64,000 nt of DNA from Pectobacterium araliae (GTDB lineage Bacteria; Pseudomonadota; Gammaproteobacteria; Enterobacterales; Enterobacteriaceae). The DNA is taken from positions 372,001 through 436,000 of the forward strand of contig NZ_AP028908.1 in NCBI RefSeq assembly GCF_037076465.1, written 5' to 3'. Shown here piece after piece: positions 38,771 to 52,425 of this stretch (position 1 is the stretch's first letter; every line of letters begins with the position of its first letter). The notes beneath the pieces are model-generated. The model was not told the origin of the DNA and searched no databases. It worked only from the letters and a program-made list of their open reading frames with translations. Position numbers and translations under genes: made by a program.

Positions 38771-40102
38771 ATGGCTAAGCAACCAGGATTAGATTTTCAG
38801 AGTGCTAAAGGCGGAGTTGGTGAACTGAAGCGCAGACTTTTGTTTGTTATCGGTGCGCTAATTGTTTTCCGTATTGGCTCTTTTATCCCGATCCCTGGTA
38901 TTGATGCCACTGTGCTTGCCAAATTGCTTGAACAGCAGCGAGGCACCATCATTGAAATGTTTAACATGTTCTCTGGTGGTGCTCTCAGCCGTGCTTCTAT
39001 CTTTGCTCTGGGTATTATGCCGTATATTTCGGCATCAATTATTATCCAGTTGCTGACGGTGGTTCATCCCGCCTTGGCTGAAATAAAGAAAGAAGGGGAA
39101 GCTGGCCGTCGTAAGATTAGCCAGTATACTCGCTACGGTACCTTGGTGTTGGCTATATTCCAATCTATCGGTATTGCTACCGGTTTGCCGAATATGCCTG
39201 GAATGCAAGATTTGGTGATAAATCCAGGTTTTGCTTTCTACTTTACCGCTGTTGTAAGTCTGGTTACTGGGACAATGTTCCTGATGTGGCTGGGAGAACA
39301 GATTACGGAACGTGGTATCGGTAACGGTATCTCGATCATAATCTTTGCTGGTATTGTTGCGGGCCTCCCGCCGGCCATTGGCCATACCATCGAGCAAGCT
39401 CGGCAAGGCGACCTGCACTTCCTCCTGTTGCTGTTGGTTGCAGTTTTAGTGTTTGCAGTAACCTTCTTCGTTGTTTTCATTGAGCGTGGTCAACGTCGGA
39501 TCGTCGTTAATTATGCAAAACGTCAACAAGGTCGTCGTGTTTATGCAGCACAGAGTACGCATTTACCACTGAAAGTGAATATGGCTGGTGTTATTCCAGC
39601 GATCTTCGCTTCTAGTATTATTCTGTTCCCTGCCACGATTGCATCCTGGTTTGGGGGCGGTACCGGTTGGAACTGGCTGACAACTATTTCGCTGTATTTG
39701 CAGCCCGGACAACCGCTTTATGTGTTACTCTATGCGTCTGCAATCATCTTCTTCTGTTTCTTCTACACTGCGTTGGTTTTCAACCCGCGTGAAACAGCAG
39801 ATAACCTGAAGAAGTCCGGTGCATTCGTGCCAGGAATTCGTCCGGGAGAGCAAACGGCGAAATATATCGATAAAGTAATGACTCGTCTGACTCTGATTGG
39901 TGCGATGTATATTACTTTTATCTGCCTGATCCCGGAGTTTATGCGTGACGCAATGAAAGTACCTTTCTATTTCGGTGGTACATCTTTATTGATCGTTGTT
40001 GTCGTCATCATGGACTTTATGGCTCAAGTGCAAACTCTGATGATGTCGAGTCAATATGAGTCTGCATTGAAGAAAGCAAACCTGAAAGGCTATAACCGTT
40101 AA
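38771..40102 (+). CDS. secY: Protein translocase channel subunit SecY
   Basis: This 443-residue membrane protein has ten transmembrane helices and forms the SecYEG channel for export and membrane insertion. Diagnostic segments are [25 protein letters not shown] and the cytoplasmic loop [18 protein letters not shown]. It is co-expressed with ribosomal proteins in the spc operon. Confidence 0.98.
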   Translation: MAKQPGLDFQSAKGGVGELKRRLLFVIGALIVFRIGSFIPIPGIDATVLAKLLEQQRGTIIEMFNMFSGGALSRASIFALGIMPYISASIIIQLLTVVHPALAEIKKEGEAGRRKISQYTRYGTLVLAIFQSIGIATGLPNMPGMQDLVINPGFAFYFTAVVSLVTGTMFLMWLGEQITERGIGNGISIIIFAGIVAGLPPAIGHTIEQARQGDLHFLLLLLVAVLVFAVTFFVVFIERGQRRIVVNYAKRQQGRRVYAAQSTHLPLKVNMAGVIPAIFASSIILFPATIASWFGGGTGWNWLTTISLYLQPGQPLYVLLYASAIIFFCFFYTALVFNPRETADNLKKSGAFVPGIRPGEQTAKYIDKVMTRLTLIGAMYITFICLIPEFMRDAMKVPFYFGGTSLLIVVVVIMDFMAQVQTLMMSSQYESALKKANLKGYNR

Positions 40103-40252
<150 letters not shown>

Positions 40253-40281
40253 TTATCTCGCATATTTTTCTTGCAAAGTTG

Positions 40282-40315
40282 GATTGAGCTGGCTAGATTA
40301 GCCAGCCAATCTTTT
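40282..40315 (+). terminator. spc operon terminator-like hairpin
   Basis: GATTGAGCTGGCTA pairs with TAGCCAGCCAATC (one bulged A), followed by TTTT. Read-through into the alpha operon is known in E. coli. Confidence 0.6.
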
Positions 40316-40418
40316 GTATGTAGCTGCAACATTATTTGAGTATCCTGAAAACGGGCTTTTCAGAATGGTGTTGCTGTATAAAATTGTAGGAGTGCATAGT
40401 GGCCCGTATAGCAGGCAT
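40316..40418 (+). promoter_or_regulatory. Alpha operon leader pseudoknot (S4 binding site)
   Basis: The sequence ATTTGAGTATCCTGAAAACG, the GGGCTTTTCAG arm and TAGGAGTGCATAGTGGCCCG match the E. coli alpha mRNA leader, whose pseudoknot spans the rpsM start and binds S4 to repress translation. Confidence 0.75.
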
Positions 40419-40755
40419 TAACATTCCTGATCATAAACATACCGTAATTGCGTTAACGTCAATTTTCGGTATCGGTAAAACTCGGTCGCAGGCTATTTGT
40501 GCTGCCACAGGGATTGCCGAGAATGTTAAGATCAGTGAGCTGTCTGAAGAGCAAATCGATAAGCTGCGTGACGAAGTTGCCAAGTTTGTTGTAGAAGGTG
40601 ATCTGCGTCGTGAAGTTACCCTGAGCATCAAGCGTCTTATGGACCTTGGTACTTATCGTGGTTTGCGTCATCGTCGTGGTCTGCCGGTTCGCGGTCAGCG
40701 TACCAAGACTAACGCCCGTACCCGTAAGGGTCCGCGCAAACCGATCAAGAAATAA
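40399..40755 (+). CDS. rpsM: 30S ribosomal protein S13
   Basis: This 118-residue head protein ([20 protein letters not shown]) starts with GTG within the S4-regulated pseudoknot. Its basic C-terminal tail contacts P-site tRNA. Confidence 0.98.
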   Translation: MARIAGINIPDHKHTVIALTSIFGIGKTRSQAICAATGIAENVKISELSEEQIDKLRDEVAKFVVEGDLRREVTLSIKRLMDLGTYRGLRHRRGLPVRGQRTKTNARTRKGPRKPIKK

Positions 40756-40768
40756 TCGGGGTGATTGA

Positions 40769-41161
<393 letters not shown>

Positions 41162-41173
41162 CGCCGCTTTTAG

Positions 41174-41812
<639 letters not shown>

Positions 41813-41837
41813 AGCTTAGTACCAAAGAGAGGACACA

Positions 41838-42827
41838 ATGCAGGGTTCTGTGACAGAGTTTCTAAAACCGCGCCTGGTTGATATCGAGCAAGTGAGTTCG
41901 ACGCACGCCAAGGTGACCCTTGAGCCATTAGAGCGAGGCTTCGGCCATACTCTTGGCAACGCACTGCGCCGTATTCTGCTTTCATCCATGCCAGGTTGCG
42001 CGGTGACCGAGGTTGAGATTGATGGTGTACTGCATGAGTACAGCACCAAAGAAGGCGTACAGGAAGATATCCTGGAAATCCTGCTCAACCTGAAAGGGCT
42101 GGCGGTGAGAGTTCAAGGCAAAGATGAAGTTATTCTTACCCTGAATAAATCTGGCATTGGCCCTGTGACTGCAGCCGACATCATCCATGATGGTGATGTT
42201 GAAATCGTCAAGCCGCAGCACTTAATTTGCCACCTGACCGATGAAAACGCATCTATTAGTATGCGTATCAAAGTTCAACGTGGTCGTGGTTATGTGCCGG
42301 CATCTGCCCGTATTCATACGGAAGAAGATGAGCGCCCGATTGGTCGTCTGTTAGTTGATGCTTGCTACAGCCCTGTAGAGCGTATTGCCTACAATGTTGA
42401 AGCAGCTCGTGTAGAACAGCGTACTGACTTGGACAAGCTAGTCATCGAAATGGAAACCAATGGCACGATCGATCCTGAAGAGGCGATCCGCCGTGCGGCC
42501 ACCATTCTGGCTGAACAACTTGAAGCTTTTGTTGACTTACGTGATGTTCGTCAGCCAGAAGTTAAAGAAGAGAAACCAGAATTCGATCCGATCCTGCTGC
42601 GCCCTGTTGACGATCTGGAATTGACTGTCCGCTCTGCTAACTGCCTTAAGGCAGAAGCTATCCACTACATCGGTGATCTGGTACAGCGTACCGAGGTTGA
42701 GCTGCTCAAAACGCCTAACTTGGGTAAAAAATCTCTTACTGAGATTAAAGACGTACTGGCTTCCCGTGGTTTGTCTCTGGGCATGCGCCTAGAAAACTGG
42801 CCACCTGCAAGCATTGCTGATGAGTAA
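41838..42827 (+). CDS. rpoA: RNA polymerase alpha subunit
   Basis: The product is 329 residues. The N-terminal domain (about 1-235) dimerises and assembles polymerase ([20 protein letters not shown]). The C-terminal domain carries the UP-element-binding segment [18 protein letters not shown] with the DNA-contacting arginine. AGAGAGGAC precedes the ATG. Confidence 0.98.
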
Positions 42828-42843
42828 CCAGATCACAGGTTAA

Positions 42844-43260
<417 letters not shown>

Positions 43261-43274
43261 TCTGTAAGAGCGTA

Positions 43275-43301
43275 GAAAAACCGGGGAAACCCGGTTTTTT
43301 T
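43275..43301 (+). terminator. Alpha operon terminator
   Basis: GAAAAACCGGG, a short A-rich loop, and CCCGG followed by seven T residues, about 15 bases after the rplQ stop. Confidence 0.9.
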
Positions 43302-43467
43302 ATATCTAAAATAAATCATGCTTTCATATAAATACACATGGTAAGTAATTACTTGTGTCTAAGTGAGCTGAAAAATATATCCCGCCTGTTCCTATCTATC
43401 CATTTCGACTATATACTCTGCACGTTTTATTGATGTACATATCAACTCGGCTTTCTTAGGAGCAATG

Positions 43468-43680
43468 ATGACCACATGCCGTCATAAACGCGGGAAAATA
43501 CAGGACAATGCCATTGGGGCATTACTACATGACCCGCTGTTTCGCCAACGAATTGAAGTGAATGAAAAAGGGAAAGGAAGTTATCGTAGAAAAAATAAGC
43601 ATATGAAGAAAGGTAGTTGGGAGGCCAGTGGTAAGCAATCAAATGATTATTTACCTCTGGCCTTTCTGCTTTTTGCGTAA
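43468..43680 (+). CDS. arfA: Alternative ribosome-rescue factor ArfA
   Basis: The product is 70 residues from the ATG at 43468 (AGGAG 5 bases upstream); an ATG at 43465 is too close to that site. The core [18 protein letters not shown] and [20 protein letters not shown] match E. coli ArfA, which recruits RF2 to ribosomes stalled on non-stop mRNA when tmRNA fails. A strong hairpin lies inside the 3' coding region, as in E. coli, where it yields truncated mRNA and makes ArfA itself a tmRNA target. Confidence 0.92.
   Translation: MTTCRHKRGKIQDNAIGALLHDPLFRQRIEVNEKGKGSYRRKNKHMKKGSWEASGKQSNDYLPLAFLLFA
43622..43676 (+). terminator. Hairpin within the arfA coding sequence
   Basis: AGGCCAGTGGTAA (43622-43634) pairs with TTACCTCTGGCCT (43651-43663) with one mismatch, and T-rich sequence follows. 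The arm lies before the stop codon, so termination or RNase III cleavage here gives a non-stop arfA message. Confidence 0.8.
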
Positions 43681-43711
43681 TGAAATCAAGAGTTAATTAG
43701 AAACTCAATTT

Positions 43712-44125
43712 TTACTGTTTAGGTTGTTGTTCTTTCAGCAAGTCGCGAATTTCAGCCAACAGCTTCTCTTCAGCACTCGGTTTCGGCGGGGCTGCAGGCG
43801 TATCGTCCTGCTTGCGGCGCATTTTATTCATAAGCTTGATAGCTATAAAAATTGCAAAAGCGACGATGACAAAGTCGAAGATATTTTGAATGAAAGCGCC
43901 ATAGTTCATGACAACGGCAGGAATTTCGCCTTGCGCATCACGAAGAATGAGGCTGAATTGTTTAAAATCGACACCACCAATCAAAAGCCCTAGCGGCGGC
44001 ATAATAATATCCGAAACCAGAGAAGAGACTATTTTACCGAAAGCGGCGCCAATAATGACACCGACTGCTAAATCGACAACGTTGCCACGCATGGCAAACT
44101 CTCTGAATTCTTTGATGATACTCAT
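43712..44125 (-). CDS. mscL: Large-conductance mechanosensitive channel MscL
   Basis: This 137-residue protein has two membrane helices (about 15-45 and 75-100) and a C-terminal bundle. The N-terminal [29 protein letters not shown] (opening [20 protein letters not shown]) is diagnostic. It opens under membrane tension to release osmolytes during hypo-osmotic shock. Convergent with arfA. Confidence 0.96.
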   Translation of the reverse strand: MSIIKEFREFAMRGNVVDLAVGVIIGAAFGKIVSSLVSDIIMPPLGLLIGGVDFKQFSLILRDAQGEIPAVVMNYGAFIQNIFDFVIVAFAIFIAIKLMNKMRRKQDDTPAAPPKPSAEEKLLAEIRDLLKEQQPKQ

Positions 44126-44215
44126 ATCCGTTCTCCTTGCTAAAAATATAAATTAATTCTAATCAATAGCCGCATCTTTGCCAGATTATCGGTTAATAAT
44201 AAATCTGCTCTCGTA

Positions 44216-45592
44216 TTACAAAAAGAAAGGGCTTGGTTGAAATAGGCGTTCAACATCAGGTACAAATTTCTTGTCAGCCAAGAACATGATGACATGATCA
44301 CCTTGTTCAATTTTGCTATTTGTATTGGCAATGATGACGTGATCACCGCGAACAATGGCACCAATAGTAGTACCCGGTGGGAGTTTAATATCTTCGATCA
44401 TTCTGCCGACCACTTTCGATGTACCCTCGTCACCATGTGCGATGGCTTCAATCGCTTCGGCGACTCCTCGGCGCAAAGAAGATACGCTAACAATATCTGC
44501 TTTGCGGACGTGGCTGAGTAGTGCAGAGATTGTCGCCTGCTGTGGGGAAATGGCGACGTCAATAACGCTGCCTTGAACCAAATCGACATAAGCGCGACGC
44601 TGGATGAGCACCATCACTTTTTTCGCACCCATACGCTTAGCCAGCATCGCTGACATAATATTTGCTTCGTCATCATTGGTAATGGCGATGAATACATCTA
44701 TCTGCTCAATGTGTTCTTCGGCGAGTAACTCTTGATCTGAGGCATCGCCATGAAATACGACCGTATTTTGCAGAAGCTCCGCTAACTCTGCCGCACGTTC
44801 TGCATTTCGTTCTATCAACTTGATGCTGTAGTCTTTTTCTAGTCGCTGTGCTAACCCTGCGCCGACGTTACCCCCTCCAACGATCATAATCCTTTTATAT
44901 GGTTTCTCAAGACGCTGTAACTCACTCATGACTGCACGAATGTGTTGAGAAGCTGCGACAAAAAATACTTCATCTCCGGCTTCGATGATAGTGGAACCTT
45001 GAGGGCGAATCGGGCGATCGTGGCGGAAAATCGCTGCAACGCGGGTCTCTACATGAGGAATATGTTCGCGGAGTGAAGTTAGGGCATTGCCGACCAGTGG
45101 GCCGCCATAGTAGGCATTGACAGCGGCAAGACTCACTTTTCCTTCAGCGAAATTGACAACCTGAAGTGCTCCGGGATATTCGATCAGCTTGTAAATGTTA
45201 TCGATCACCAACTGTTCTGGGGAGATCAAGTGATCAATGGGAACCGCTTCTGGTAAAAACAGCTGTTCTGATTCACGGATATATTCAGCGGCACGAATAC
45301 GTGCAATCCGGTTTGGGGTTTTGAAAAGGGAATAGGCAATCTGGCAGGCAACCATATTCGTTTCATCTGAATTGGTCACGGCGACCAGCATATCGGCATC
45401 TTCTGCCCCCGCTTCACGCAGCACGCGTGGGTGAGATGCGTATCCTGTAACGACACGCAGATCAAACTTATCCTGAAGCTGGCGTAATCGATTTGCATCA
45501 GTATCAACGACAGTGATGTCATTATTTTCACCCGCTAGATTTTCCGCCAGTGTTCCGCCGACCTGACCCGCGCCAAGAATGATAATTTTCAT
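44216..45592 (-). CDS. trkA: Trk potassium uptake regulatory protein TrkA
   Basis: The product is 458 residues: two RCK units, each with a Rossmann NAD-binding motif ([13 protein letters not shown] and [13 protein letters not shown]) followed by a TrkA-C domain. It binds the cytoplasmic face of TrkH/TrkG channels and gates K+ uptake with nucleotide. It lies 56 bases after rsmB in the def-fmt-rsmB-trkA group. Confidence 0.97.
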   Translation of the reverse strand: MKIIILGAGQVGGTLAENLAGENNDITVVDTDANRLRQLQDKFDLRVVTGYASHPRVLREAGAEDADMLVAVTNSDETNMVACQIAYSLFKTPNRIARIRAAEYIRESEQLFLPEAVPIDHLISPEQLVIDNIYKLIEYPGALQVVNFAEGKVSLAAVNAYYGGPLVGNALTSLREHIPHVETRVAAIFRHDRPIRPQGSTIIEAGDEVFFVAASQHIRAVMSELQRLEKPYKRIMIVGGGNVGAGLAQRLEKDYSIKLIERNAERAAELAELLQNTVVFHGDASDQELLAEEHIEQIDVFIAITNDDEANIMSAMLAKRMGAKKVMVLIQRRAYVDLVQGSVIDVAISPQQATISALLSHVRKADIVSVSSLRRGVAEAIEAIAHGDEGTSKVVGRMIEDIKLPPGTTIGAIVRGDHVIIANTNSKIEQGDHVIMFLADKKFVPDVERLFQPSPFFL

Positions 45593-45648
45593 AATACGCC
45601 ATGCCGTTTATTGATTGCTGTTTGTTGCAGACAATACTGGGTTCAATA

Positions 45649-46938
45649 TCAGTTTTTTACCAGCTTCGCATAAAAGAAACCATCACCACCATCGGCATGG
45701 GGAAGCATCTGTATACCCGGCATTTCTCTTGTACCTGTATCAACCAGTTTTGCATCGTCATGGCGAGCTAGGAAATCCGTAACTTGTTGAGCATTTTCTT
45801 GCGGTAGGATGGAGCAGGTAGCATAGACCAGTGTGCCGCCGGTTTTGAGATGTGGCCAGATAGCATCAATGATCTCTTTTTGTAGTACAACCAGCTCTTC
45901 AATATCTCTGTCTCGGCGCAACCACTTAATATCAGGATGACGGCGAATCACGCCAGTGGCTGAGCATGGCGCATCCAACAGAATGCGATCAAACATACGC
46001 CCTTCGCACCATGCATCGGGGTAACGTCCATCGCCTTGTTTTACTTCGGCATGCATTTGTAACCGCAGTAAATTTTCTTTTACCCGGCCTAAACGTGTCT
46101 CATCAACATCGACAGCGAGTACATGAGATTTTGGTGCAGCCTCTAAAATATGTGTTGTTTTCCCGCCGGGTGCGGCGCAGAGATCGAGGATCTGCTCGCC
46201 ATCTTGTGGATCGAGCCAATAGACGCAGCCTTGAGCCGAAGCATCCTGTATCGTTGCCCAGCCTTGTGAAAAACCCGGTAAGAGATCGACGGCACAGGGA
46301 GAAGTAAGTCGTATCGCATCGGCGTATTCAGGATGAGGAAACGCTTCGATTCCCTCTTGTGTTAGCAAGTCTAAATACGCTTCTCGTGTATGGTGTAACC
46401 GATTCACGCGCAGCCACATTGGAGGGCGTTGATTATTCGCATCAACAACGCTTTGCCAGTGATTTGGATAGGCATGTTCAATACGGGCCAGCAGCCAACT
46501 TGGGTGCAGGTAGTGAGACGGGAGTGTTGACTCGCGCTGAATGAGTTCTTCTTGCTGACGTTGGAATTGGCGTAATACGCCATTAATCAACCCCTTGAGC
46601 TGTGGTCTCTTTAATGCGACGGCACCTTCAACCGTTTCTGCCAGGGCTGCATGTGGTGGGATGCGGGTGTAGTGTAATTGGTAGATCCCAACCATGATAA
46701 GGTAATGCAATGTGCGTTGTTTACCCGTCAGGGGCTTAGCCATCAGTTGTTGAATACACCATTCCAACTGCGGTAAAACGCGTAATACGCCGAAGCAAAG
46801 CTCTTGTAAAAGTGCACGATCTTTATCGGAGACTTCACGTTGATGAACCGGTAATAAGGCACTGAGTGATTGCCCCTGATCCAGAACTTGTCCCACCACT
46901 TTTGCGGCAATACTGCGTAGATTGTATGAGCTTTTCAT
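45649..46938 (-). CDS. rsmB: 16S rRNA m5C967 methyltransferase RsmB
   Basis: This 429-residue enzyme has an N-terminal NusB-like RNA-binding domain and a C-terminal SAM-dependent methyltransferase domain. SAM motif [15 protein letters not shown] and the cysteine motifs DAPCSATG and [11 protein letters not shown] are intact. It methylates C967 of 16S rRNA. Confidence 0.97.
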   Translation of the reverse strand: MKSSYNLRSIAAKVVGQVLDQGQSLSALLPVHQREVSDKDRALLQELCFGVLRVLPQLEWCIQQLMAKPLTGKQRTLHYLIMVGIYQLHYTRIPPHAALAETVEGAVALKRPQLKGLINGVLRQFQRQQEELIQRESTLPSHYLHPSWLLARIEHAYPNHWQSVVDANNQRPPMWLRVNRLHHTREAYLDLLTQEGIEAFPHPEYADAIRLTSPCAVDLLPGFSQGWATIQDASAQGCVYWLDPQDGEQILDLCAAPGGKTTHILEAAPKSHVLAVDVDETRLGRVKENLLRLQMHAEVKQGDGRYPDAWCEGRMFDRILLDAPCSATGVIRRHPDIKWLRRDRDIEELVVLQKEIIDAIWPHLKTGGTLVYATCSILPQENAQQVTDFLARHDDAKLVDTGTREMPGIQMLPHADGGDGFFYAKLVKN

Positions 46939-47005
46939 GTGTTAACGATGACGTATACGTAAAAGAGAGAGGATATACCGGCATGACGCCGGTATGAAAA
47001 ATAGA

Positions 47006-47953
47006 TTAGTCCAGCAGATTACCGGGAACGAACCACTCACGACGTGAGTTCAGCAGATCCTGCGCACTCATCACTTTTTTACCCGCAGGCTGCAATTCTT
47101 GGATATTCAAGATACCTGCGGCTGTTGCCACCTGAATACCCTGCTTATCTGCCTGTATGATTGTGCCAGGCTGCGAGGCATGTGCTTTGGTGATGACCTC
47201 AGCTTTCCAGACTTTCACTGGCTGTTCATCTACGATGAAATAGCTGATTGGCCAAGGATTAAAAGCACGAATACAACGTTCAAGCTGCTCAGCAGATAAC
47301 TGCCAATTTAGACGAGCTTCTTCTTTGCTGAGCTTTTCTGCATAGGTGGCAAGGGCATCATTTTGTGCTTCAGAAACAGCGCTGCCATCAGCAAGCTGTT
47401 CCAGCGTTTCCAGTAAGCCACGTGGGCCAAGCTCCGCAAGTTTATCGTACAACGTTGCGCTGGTATCTTGTGGCAGGATGGGGCATGAAATTTTGTGAAG
47501 CATGGCGCCAGTATCGAGCCCAACGTCCATTTGCATGATCGTCACGCCGGTTTCACTATCCCCAGCCCATAATGCGCGTTGGATTGGCGCAGCTCCGCGC
47601 CATAGAGGTAACAGAGAACCATGTACATTAATGCAACCGAGGCGAGGCATGGATAACACAGGCTGTGGCAGAATTAATCCATAGGCGACAACGACCATAA
47701 CATCGGCATCTAACGCCTGAACCATCGCCTGGTTTTCTTCCGGACGCAGGGATTTCGGCTGGAAAACGGGGATGCTATGTTGCTCTGCCAGTACTTTTAC
47801 TGGACTAGGAGTGAGCTTGTTGCCTCTGCCTGCTGGGCGGTCAGGTTGAGTGAAAATGCCCACGACCTCGTGCCCTGATGATAAAAGCGCGTCAAGGTGA
47901 CGCGCTGCAAAGTCAGGGGTTCCGGCAAAGATGATGCGTAAAGAATCAGACAC
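47006..47953 (-). CDS. fmt: Methionyl-tRNA formyltransferase
   Basis: This 315-residue enzyme transfers formyl from 10-formyl-THF to initiator Met-tRNA. The catalytic segment is [21 protein letters not shown]; the Fmt loop near residue 40 contains [12 protein letters not shown]. It lies 23 bases after def, pairing formylation with deformylation. Confidence 0.97.
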   Translation of the reverse strand: MSDSLRIIFAGTPDFAARHLDALLSSGHEVVGIFTQPDRPAGRGNKLTPSPVKVLAEQHSIPVFQPKSLRPEENQAMVQALDADVMVVVAYGLILPQPVLSMPRLGCINVHGSLLPLWRGAAPIQRALWAGDSETGVTIMQMDVGLDTGAMLHKISCPILPQDTSATLYDKLAELGPRGLLETLEQLADGSAVSEAQNDALATYAEKLSKEEARLNWQLSAEQLERCIRAFNPWPISYFIVDEQPVKVWKAEVITKAHASQPGTIIQADKQGIQVATAAGILNIQELQPAGKKVMSAQDLLNSRREWFVPGNLLD

Positions 47954-47976
47954 GGTGCTTCCTGTCAGGGTGAAAA

Positions 47977-48489
47977 TTATTGGGCTCGGCTATTCTGTTT
48001 AGCCAGCTTTTCCAGTTTTTGACGAATGCGCTGGCGTTTAAGCGGGGAAAGGTAATCGATAAACAATTTCCCAACCAAGTGATCCATTTCATGCTGAATG
48101 CAAATGGCAAGTAGCTCGCTTGCTTCAAGTTCGAACACATTACCTTCACGATCCAATGCTCGCACTTTTACATGTTCTGCTCGAGGAACCAGTGCACGTG
48201 TTTCGGGGATCGACAAGCAACCCTCTTCGATACCCGTATCACCGCTCTTTTCAATCAGTTCTGGATTGATCAGCACTAACCGTTGGTCTCGTTCTTCAGA
48301 GACGTCAATCACAATAATACGCTGGTGAATATCCACTTGCGTTGCGGCCAGTCCAATACCTTCTTCTTCGTACATGGTATCGAACATATCATCCACGATA
48401 CGTTGAATATCTGCATTGACTTCTTTTACGGGTTGCGCAGTGATGCGCAGCCGCTCGTCTGGGAAATGTAATACCTGCAAAACTGACAT
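47977..48489 (-). CDS. def: Peptide deformylase
   Basis: This 170-residue metallohydrolase has the three family motifs [19 protein letters not shown] and [10 protein letters not shown], supplying the metal-binding Cys and two His and the catalytic Glu. It removes N-formyl from nascent proteins. Divergent from dprA across 128 bases. Confidence 0.98.
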   Translation of the reverse strand: MSVLQVLHFPDERLRITAQPVKEVNADIQRIVDDMFDTMYEEEGIGLAATQVDIHQRIIVIDVSEERDQRLVLINPELIEKSGDTGIEEGCLSIPETRALVPRAEHVKVRALDREGNVFELEASELLAICIQHEMDHLVGKLFIDYLSPLKRQRIRQKLEKLAKQNSRAQ

Positions 48490-48617
48490 ATATGTTTAGA
48501 TCTGTATCTGAATAGTGAAAGAGTCTTAGCGTACATTCTAGACATTTCCGGCCTCGATTGACAGCATCAGCACCGAATTGCACCACTTATCTGAACATAG
48601 CGGAATAAGGGACGCTG

Positions 48618-49739
48618 ATGCTATCAACGGAAATTTGGCTACGTATGACGGGCGTACGGCAGCTGGGAATCAGACGTAGTCGGGCGATTGCCAAAAAGCT
48701 TATTGATCTAAATGATTTAGATAACAATATGTTGAGCGAATTAGGCTTATCTCATGCTCAAATATCCCAATTCTGGGCCTATGATCTCAAGATTCTGGCG
48801 GAGACTCTTAACTGGCTGTCTTATCCCAATCACCATATTGTGACGTGCGAAGATGCACTTTATCCCTTTCTGCTGAGCAATATTCGTGATTTTCCGCTGT
48901 TGCTTTTTGTTTCTGGTTCTCCTGAATTATTGGCATCGCCACAAATATCGATCGTTGGTAGTCGAGGTAATAGCGCTTACGGCGAGCGCTGGGGATGTTT
49001 TTTTGCACAGGAATTTGCTGCAAATGAACTGACGGTGACCAGTGGGCTAGCGATTGGCATTGACGGCATCGCTCATCGGGCTGCCTTAGATGCAGGAGGG
49101 AAAACGATAGCAGTGCTGGGGAGTGGGCTAGAGAATATTTATCCCAAGCGTCATGCCAAGCTTGCTGAGCGTATTTGTGGAGATGGCGGTACATTGGTCT
49201 CTGAGTTTCCCCTCGCTATGCCGCCTTTCCCAACCAACTTTCCCAGAAGAAATCGTATTATCAGTGGGCTAGGGTTGGGTGTCCTGGTCATTGAAGCGTC
49301 TATCCGCAGTGGGTCGTTGGTTACAGCGCGTTATGCTTTGGAACAAGGACGGGAAGTTTTTGCTCTGCCGGGGCCTATCGGTAACCCTATGACTGAGGGG
49401 ACACACTGGCTGATCCAGCAAGGGGCCAGTCTGGTTACACATCCGAAGGATATTCTTGAGCAGTTGGTGAGTGAATTACAGTGGCTACCGATGCAAAGCG
49501 GGCAAACTATTTCTAACGAAGAAGAGGATGGCGAATTGCCATTTGCCGACGTGTTGGCTAACGTAGGAGATGAGGTTACACCTGTTGACGTTGTCGCTGA
49601 ACGTGCCGGCCAACCTGTGCCAGAGATAGTCACTAAGCTATTAGAGCTGGAGTTAGCAGGGTGGATCGCAGCAGTACCCGGCGGCTATGTCCGATTAAGG
49701 AGGGCGGGCCATGTTCGACGTACTCATGTACTTGTTTGA
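48618..49739 (+). CDS. dprA: DNA-processing protein DprA (Smf)
   Basis: This 373-residue protein has a central Rossmann-like domain ([39 protein letters not shown]) and a C-terminal winged-helix domain. It protects incoming single-stranded DNA and loads RecA in transformable bacteria; its role in enterobacteria is less clear. It overlaps smg by 29 bases. Confidence 0.95.
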   Translation: MLSTEIWLRMTGVRQLGIRRSRAIAKKLIDLNDLDNNMLSELGLSHAQISQFWAYDLKILAETLNWLSYPNHHIVTCEDALYPFLLSNIRDFPLLLFVSGSPELLASPQISIVGSRGNSAYGERWGCFFAQEFAANELTVTSGLAIGIDGIAHRAALDAGGKTIAVLGSGLENIYPKRHAKLAERICGDGGTLVSEFPLAMPPFPTNFPRRNRIISGLGLGVLVIEASIRSGSLVTARYALEQGREVFALPGPIGNPMTEGTHWLIQQGASLVTHPKDILEQLVSELQWLPMQSGQTISNEEEDGELPFADVLANVGDEVTPVDVVAERAGQPVPEIVTKLLELELAGWIAAVPGGYVRLRRAGHVRRTHVLV

Positions 49740-50184
49740 GAGTTACATCCACAATGAAACTGAAATGCGTGTCGATCAGGATACGTTAACTGATGACCTC
49801 ACCCGCGCTGGATTCCATCGTAACGATATCTATAGCGCGTTGAGTTGGCTGGAAAAATTGGCCGATATTCAGGAAGGACAAACTGCGCCGCTTTATTTGG
49901 CGAGCGATGCTCTGGCTATGCGGATCTATACGCAGGATGAGGCGCTGCGTCTGGATGCGGACTGTCGTGGCTTTTTACTGTTCCTTGAGCAAATTCAGGT
50001 TCTGAATCTTGAAACGCGCGAGATGATCATCGAACGTGTGATGGCGCTGGAAACGCAGGAATTTGATCTGGAAGATCTGAAGTGGGTCATTCTCATGGTA
50101 CTTTTCAATGTTCCCGGTTGTGAGAATGCCTATCAGCAAATGGAAGAATTACTTTTTGAGGTCAATGACGGTTATGTGCAATAG
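49711..50184 (+). CDS. smg: DUF494 protein Smg
   Basis: This 157-residue conserved protein ([20 protein letters not shown]) has unknown function and lies in the dprA-smg-yrdD group. The ATG at 49711 follows GGAGGGCGGG inside the dprA 3' end. Confidence 0.93.
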   Translation: MFDVLMYLFESYIHNETEMRVDQDTLTDDLTRAGFHRNDIYSALSWLEKLADIQEGQTAPLYLASDALAMRIYTQDEALRLDADCRGFLLFLEQIQVLNLETREMIIERVMALETQEFDLEDLKWVILMVLFNVPGCENAYQQMEELLFEVNDGYVQ

Positions 50185-50204
50185 CCAGAGGAATAACGGT
50201 TCGA

Positions 50205-50762
50205 ATGGCTAAACCTGAATTGTTTACTGAAAAAAAACAGGAAATATGTCCAGACTGTGGGTCAGTGCTGGTTATCCGTTCTGGTCGGCGCGGCCCATTC
50301 CTTGGCTGTTCTACATATCCGGAATGTGGGTTCATTCGCCCGCTTAAAGCGCAAGCTGATGGACATATTGTCAAAGTGTTGGATGGACAGCAATGCCCGC
50401 TTTGTCAGTCTACATTGGTGCTACGGCAAGGCCGTTATGGGATGTTCATCGGCTGCGGCAATTATCCTGAGTGCAATCATACCGAGACTATCGATCGCCC
50501 TGATGAAACGGCGATTCGATGTCCACAGTGTAATGAAGGCACGCTGCTACAGCGCAAATCTCGCTACGGTAAGGTGTTTCATTCTTGCGATCGCTATCCC
50601 GATTGCCAGTTTACGTTAAACCATAAGCCAATAGCGGGTGAATGTCCTTCTTGCCATTACGCTTTATTGTTTGAGAAAAAAACGGCACAAGGCATTAAGC
50701 TATTTTGCGCCAGTAAATTATGTGGAAAACCGATAGCGGCAGAAGTTGATAAGAATGAGTGA
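50205..50762 (+). CDS. yrdD: YrdD, protein with topoisomerase-type C4 zinc fingers
   Basis: This 185-residue protein has repeated four-cysteine zinc fingers of the kind at the C-terminus of topoisomerase I ([50 protein letters not shown]). It probably binds single-stranded nucleic acid; function unproved. It overlaps tsaC by 8 bases. Confidence 0.92.
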   Translation: MAKPELFTEKKQEICPDCGSVLVIRSGRRGPFLGCSTYPECGFIRPLKAQADGHIVKVLDGQQCPLCQSTLVLRQGRYGMFIGCGNYPECNHTETIDRPDETAIRCPQCNEGTLLQRKSRYGKVFHSCDRYPDCQFTLNHKPIAGECPSCHYALLFEKKTAQGIKLFCASKLCGKPIAAEVDKNE

Positions 50763-51324
50763 TGTATCTGATGAGCTAATGATTCCCGTTTTGCGGGAAT
50801 TATACAATGAGCAGGTTATTGCGTACCCGACTGAAGCGGTATTTGGGTTGGGATGCGATCCTGATAGTGAAGTGGCGGTTAATCGCCTGCTGGCGTTAAA
50901 ACAACGCCCCTGGCAAAAAGGGTTGATCCTGATTGCAGCCGATTTTAGCCAACTGTCTCCTTATATTGATGACAGTGCGTTATCCGATGAGCAGAAGGCT
51001 GTGATGTTTTCCACATGGCCAGGCCCGGTTACTTGGGTATTGCCAGCAAAACGCACGACTCCGCAGTGGTTAACAGGGCAATTTTTTTCGCTTGCGGTGC
51101 GGGTGAGTGACCATCTGCTAGTAAAGGAACTGTGCCAGCGTTACGGTAAACCGTTGGTGTCGACCAGTGCTAATTTAAGTGGCCAACTTCCCTGCCGTAC
51201 TGCTCAGGAAGTATTGCAGCAGTTTGGCGACGGTTTTCCTGTGCTTTTTGGGGACGTCGGCGGAAGAATGAATCCATCAGAAATCAGAGATGTATTAACC
51301 GGCGAGCTCATTCGTCAGGGGTAA
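50755..51324 (+). CDS. tsaC: Threonylcarbamoyl-AMP synthase TsaC
   Basis: This 189-residue YrdC/Sua5-domain enzyme makes threonylcarbamoyl-AMP for tRNA t6A37 synthesis. Motifs are [18 protein letters not shown] and [16 protein letters not shown]. The ATG at 50755 is preferred over an upstream TTG and gives the family length. Confidence 0.95.
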   Translation: MSDVSDELMIPVLRELYNEQVIAYPTEAVFGLGCDPDSEVAVNRLLALKQRPWQKGLILIAADFSQLSPYIDDSALSDEQKAVMFSTWPGPVTWVLPAKRTTPQWLTGQFFSLAVRVSDHLLVKELCQRYGKPLVSTSANLSGQLPCRTAQEVLQQFGDGFPVLFGDVGGRMNPSEIRDVLTGELIRQG

Positions 51325-51343
51325 CGGCAAGTTGGAGGGGAAC

Positions 51344-52171
51344 GTGTCTGAAGTAACGTCTTTTGCAGTTTTTGGCAATCCGATTGCGCATAGTAAATCA
51401 CCTCGTATACATGAGCTATTTGCTGCACAGACGGGGATAACGTTGACGTACCAACGTGTGTTAGCGCCTTTGGATCATTTTGAGCCGCTGCTGCATCAGT
51501 ATTTTCGCGATGGTGCTGGTGGTGTAAATGTCACTGCGCCCTTTAAAGAGCGGGCCTTTGCCGAAGCCGATGAGTGTAGCGAGTGTGCTGCGCTTGCTGG
51601 GGCGGTCAATACATTGAAGAGATTGAGTGACGGTCGCCTGTTTGGTGATAATACCGATGGCATCGGTTTGCTCAGCGATCTACAACGATTGGCGCTGGTG
51701 AAACCTCTGGATCGTGTTTTGCTGGTTGGTGCAGGTGGTGCGGCGCGGGGTGTTATCCAACCCCTGCTGGCCTATGGTTGTACCGTGGTGCTGGCGAATA
51801 GGACCTTTTCCAAGGCCGATGTCTTAGCTAAGATCTTCCGTGATATTGGTGATATTCAAGCTGTTGCTCTCGGCGATTTACATGGTCAGTTTTTCGATCT
51901 GGTCATTAACGCAACCTCTTCTGGTATGTACGCTAGTATTCCTGACTTACCGCCAGAACTCATTTCTCCAAAAACGTGTTGCTATGACATGTTTTACCTG
52001 CCGCAACTGACACCCTTTTTGTCATGGTGCGTACAGCATGGTGCTACCCATTACGCAGATGGTTTGGGAATGCTGGTGGGACAAGCGGCACATGCGTTCA
52101 AACTTTGGCATGGTGTGATGCCGGACGTGGAGCCAGTGATTGATTTACTGAAGCAGGATCTCGCTAAATGA
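51344..52171 (+). CDS. aroE: Shikimate dehydrogenase AroE
   Basis: This 275-residue NADP-dependent enzyme reduces 3-dehydroshikimate in aromatic amino acid synthesis. Substrate motif SKSPRIH, catalytic lysine in NVTAPFKE, aspartate in NTDGIG and nucleotide loop GAGGAARGV are present. The GTG at 51344 follows GGAGGGG and is preferred over a TTG at 51332. It overlaps yrdB by 4 bases. Confidence 0.97.
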   Translation: MSEVTSFAVFGNPIAHSKSPRIHELFAAQTGITLTYQRVLAPLDHFEPLLHQYFRDGAGGVNVTAPFKERAFAEADECSECAALAGAVNTLKRLSDGRLFGDNTDGIGLLSDLQRLALVKPLDRVLLVGAGGAARGVIQPLLAYGCTVVLANRTFSKADVLAKIFRDIGDIQAVALGDLHGQFFDLVINATSSGMYASIPDLPPELISPKTCCYDMFYLPQLTPFLSWCVQHGATHYADGLGMLVGQAAHAFKLWHGVMPDVEPVIDLLKQDLAK

Positions 52172-52425
52172 ATCAAGCGATCCAGTTCCCCGATCGTGAA
52201 AGTTGGGATGAGAAGATAATGGCGGTCCGTTTCCCTGTTTTAGTGAATGGCTTTCAGCAGGAATGTCTGATACGTGCTGAACGTCTTCAGCACCGTTACG
52301 GAGGAAATAGCCCTGAACAGTGGCTGGCGCTGTTCAGGGAACATCGATGGGATCTTGAAGATGAATTGGAAAAAATGATTGTTGCTGAAGAATGGGATGA
52401 TGAGGGTTATTACTCATTATCCTGA
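52168..52425 (+). CDS. yrdB: DUF1488 protein YrdB
   Basis: This 85-residue conserved protein ([15 protein letters not shown]) has unknown function. The ATGA overlap with aroE suggests coupling. Its 3' end overlaps the convergent yrdA by 16 bases. Confidence 0.92.
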   Translation: MNQAIQFPDRESWDEKIMAVRFPVLVNGFQQECLIRAERLQHRYGGNSPEQWLALFREHRWDLEDELEKMIVAEEWDDEGYYSLS

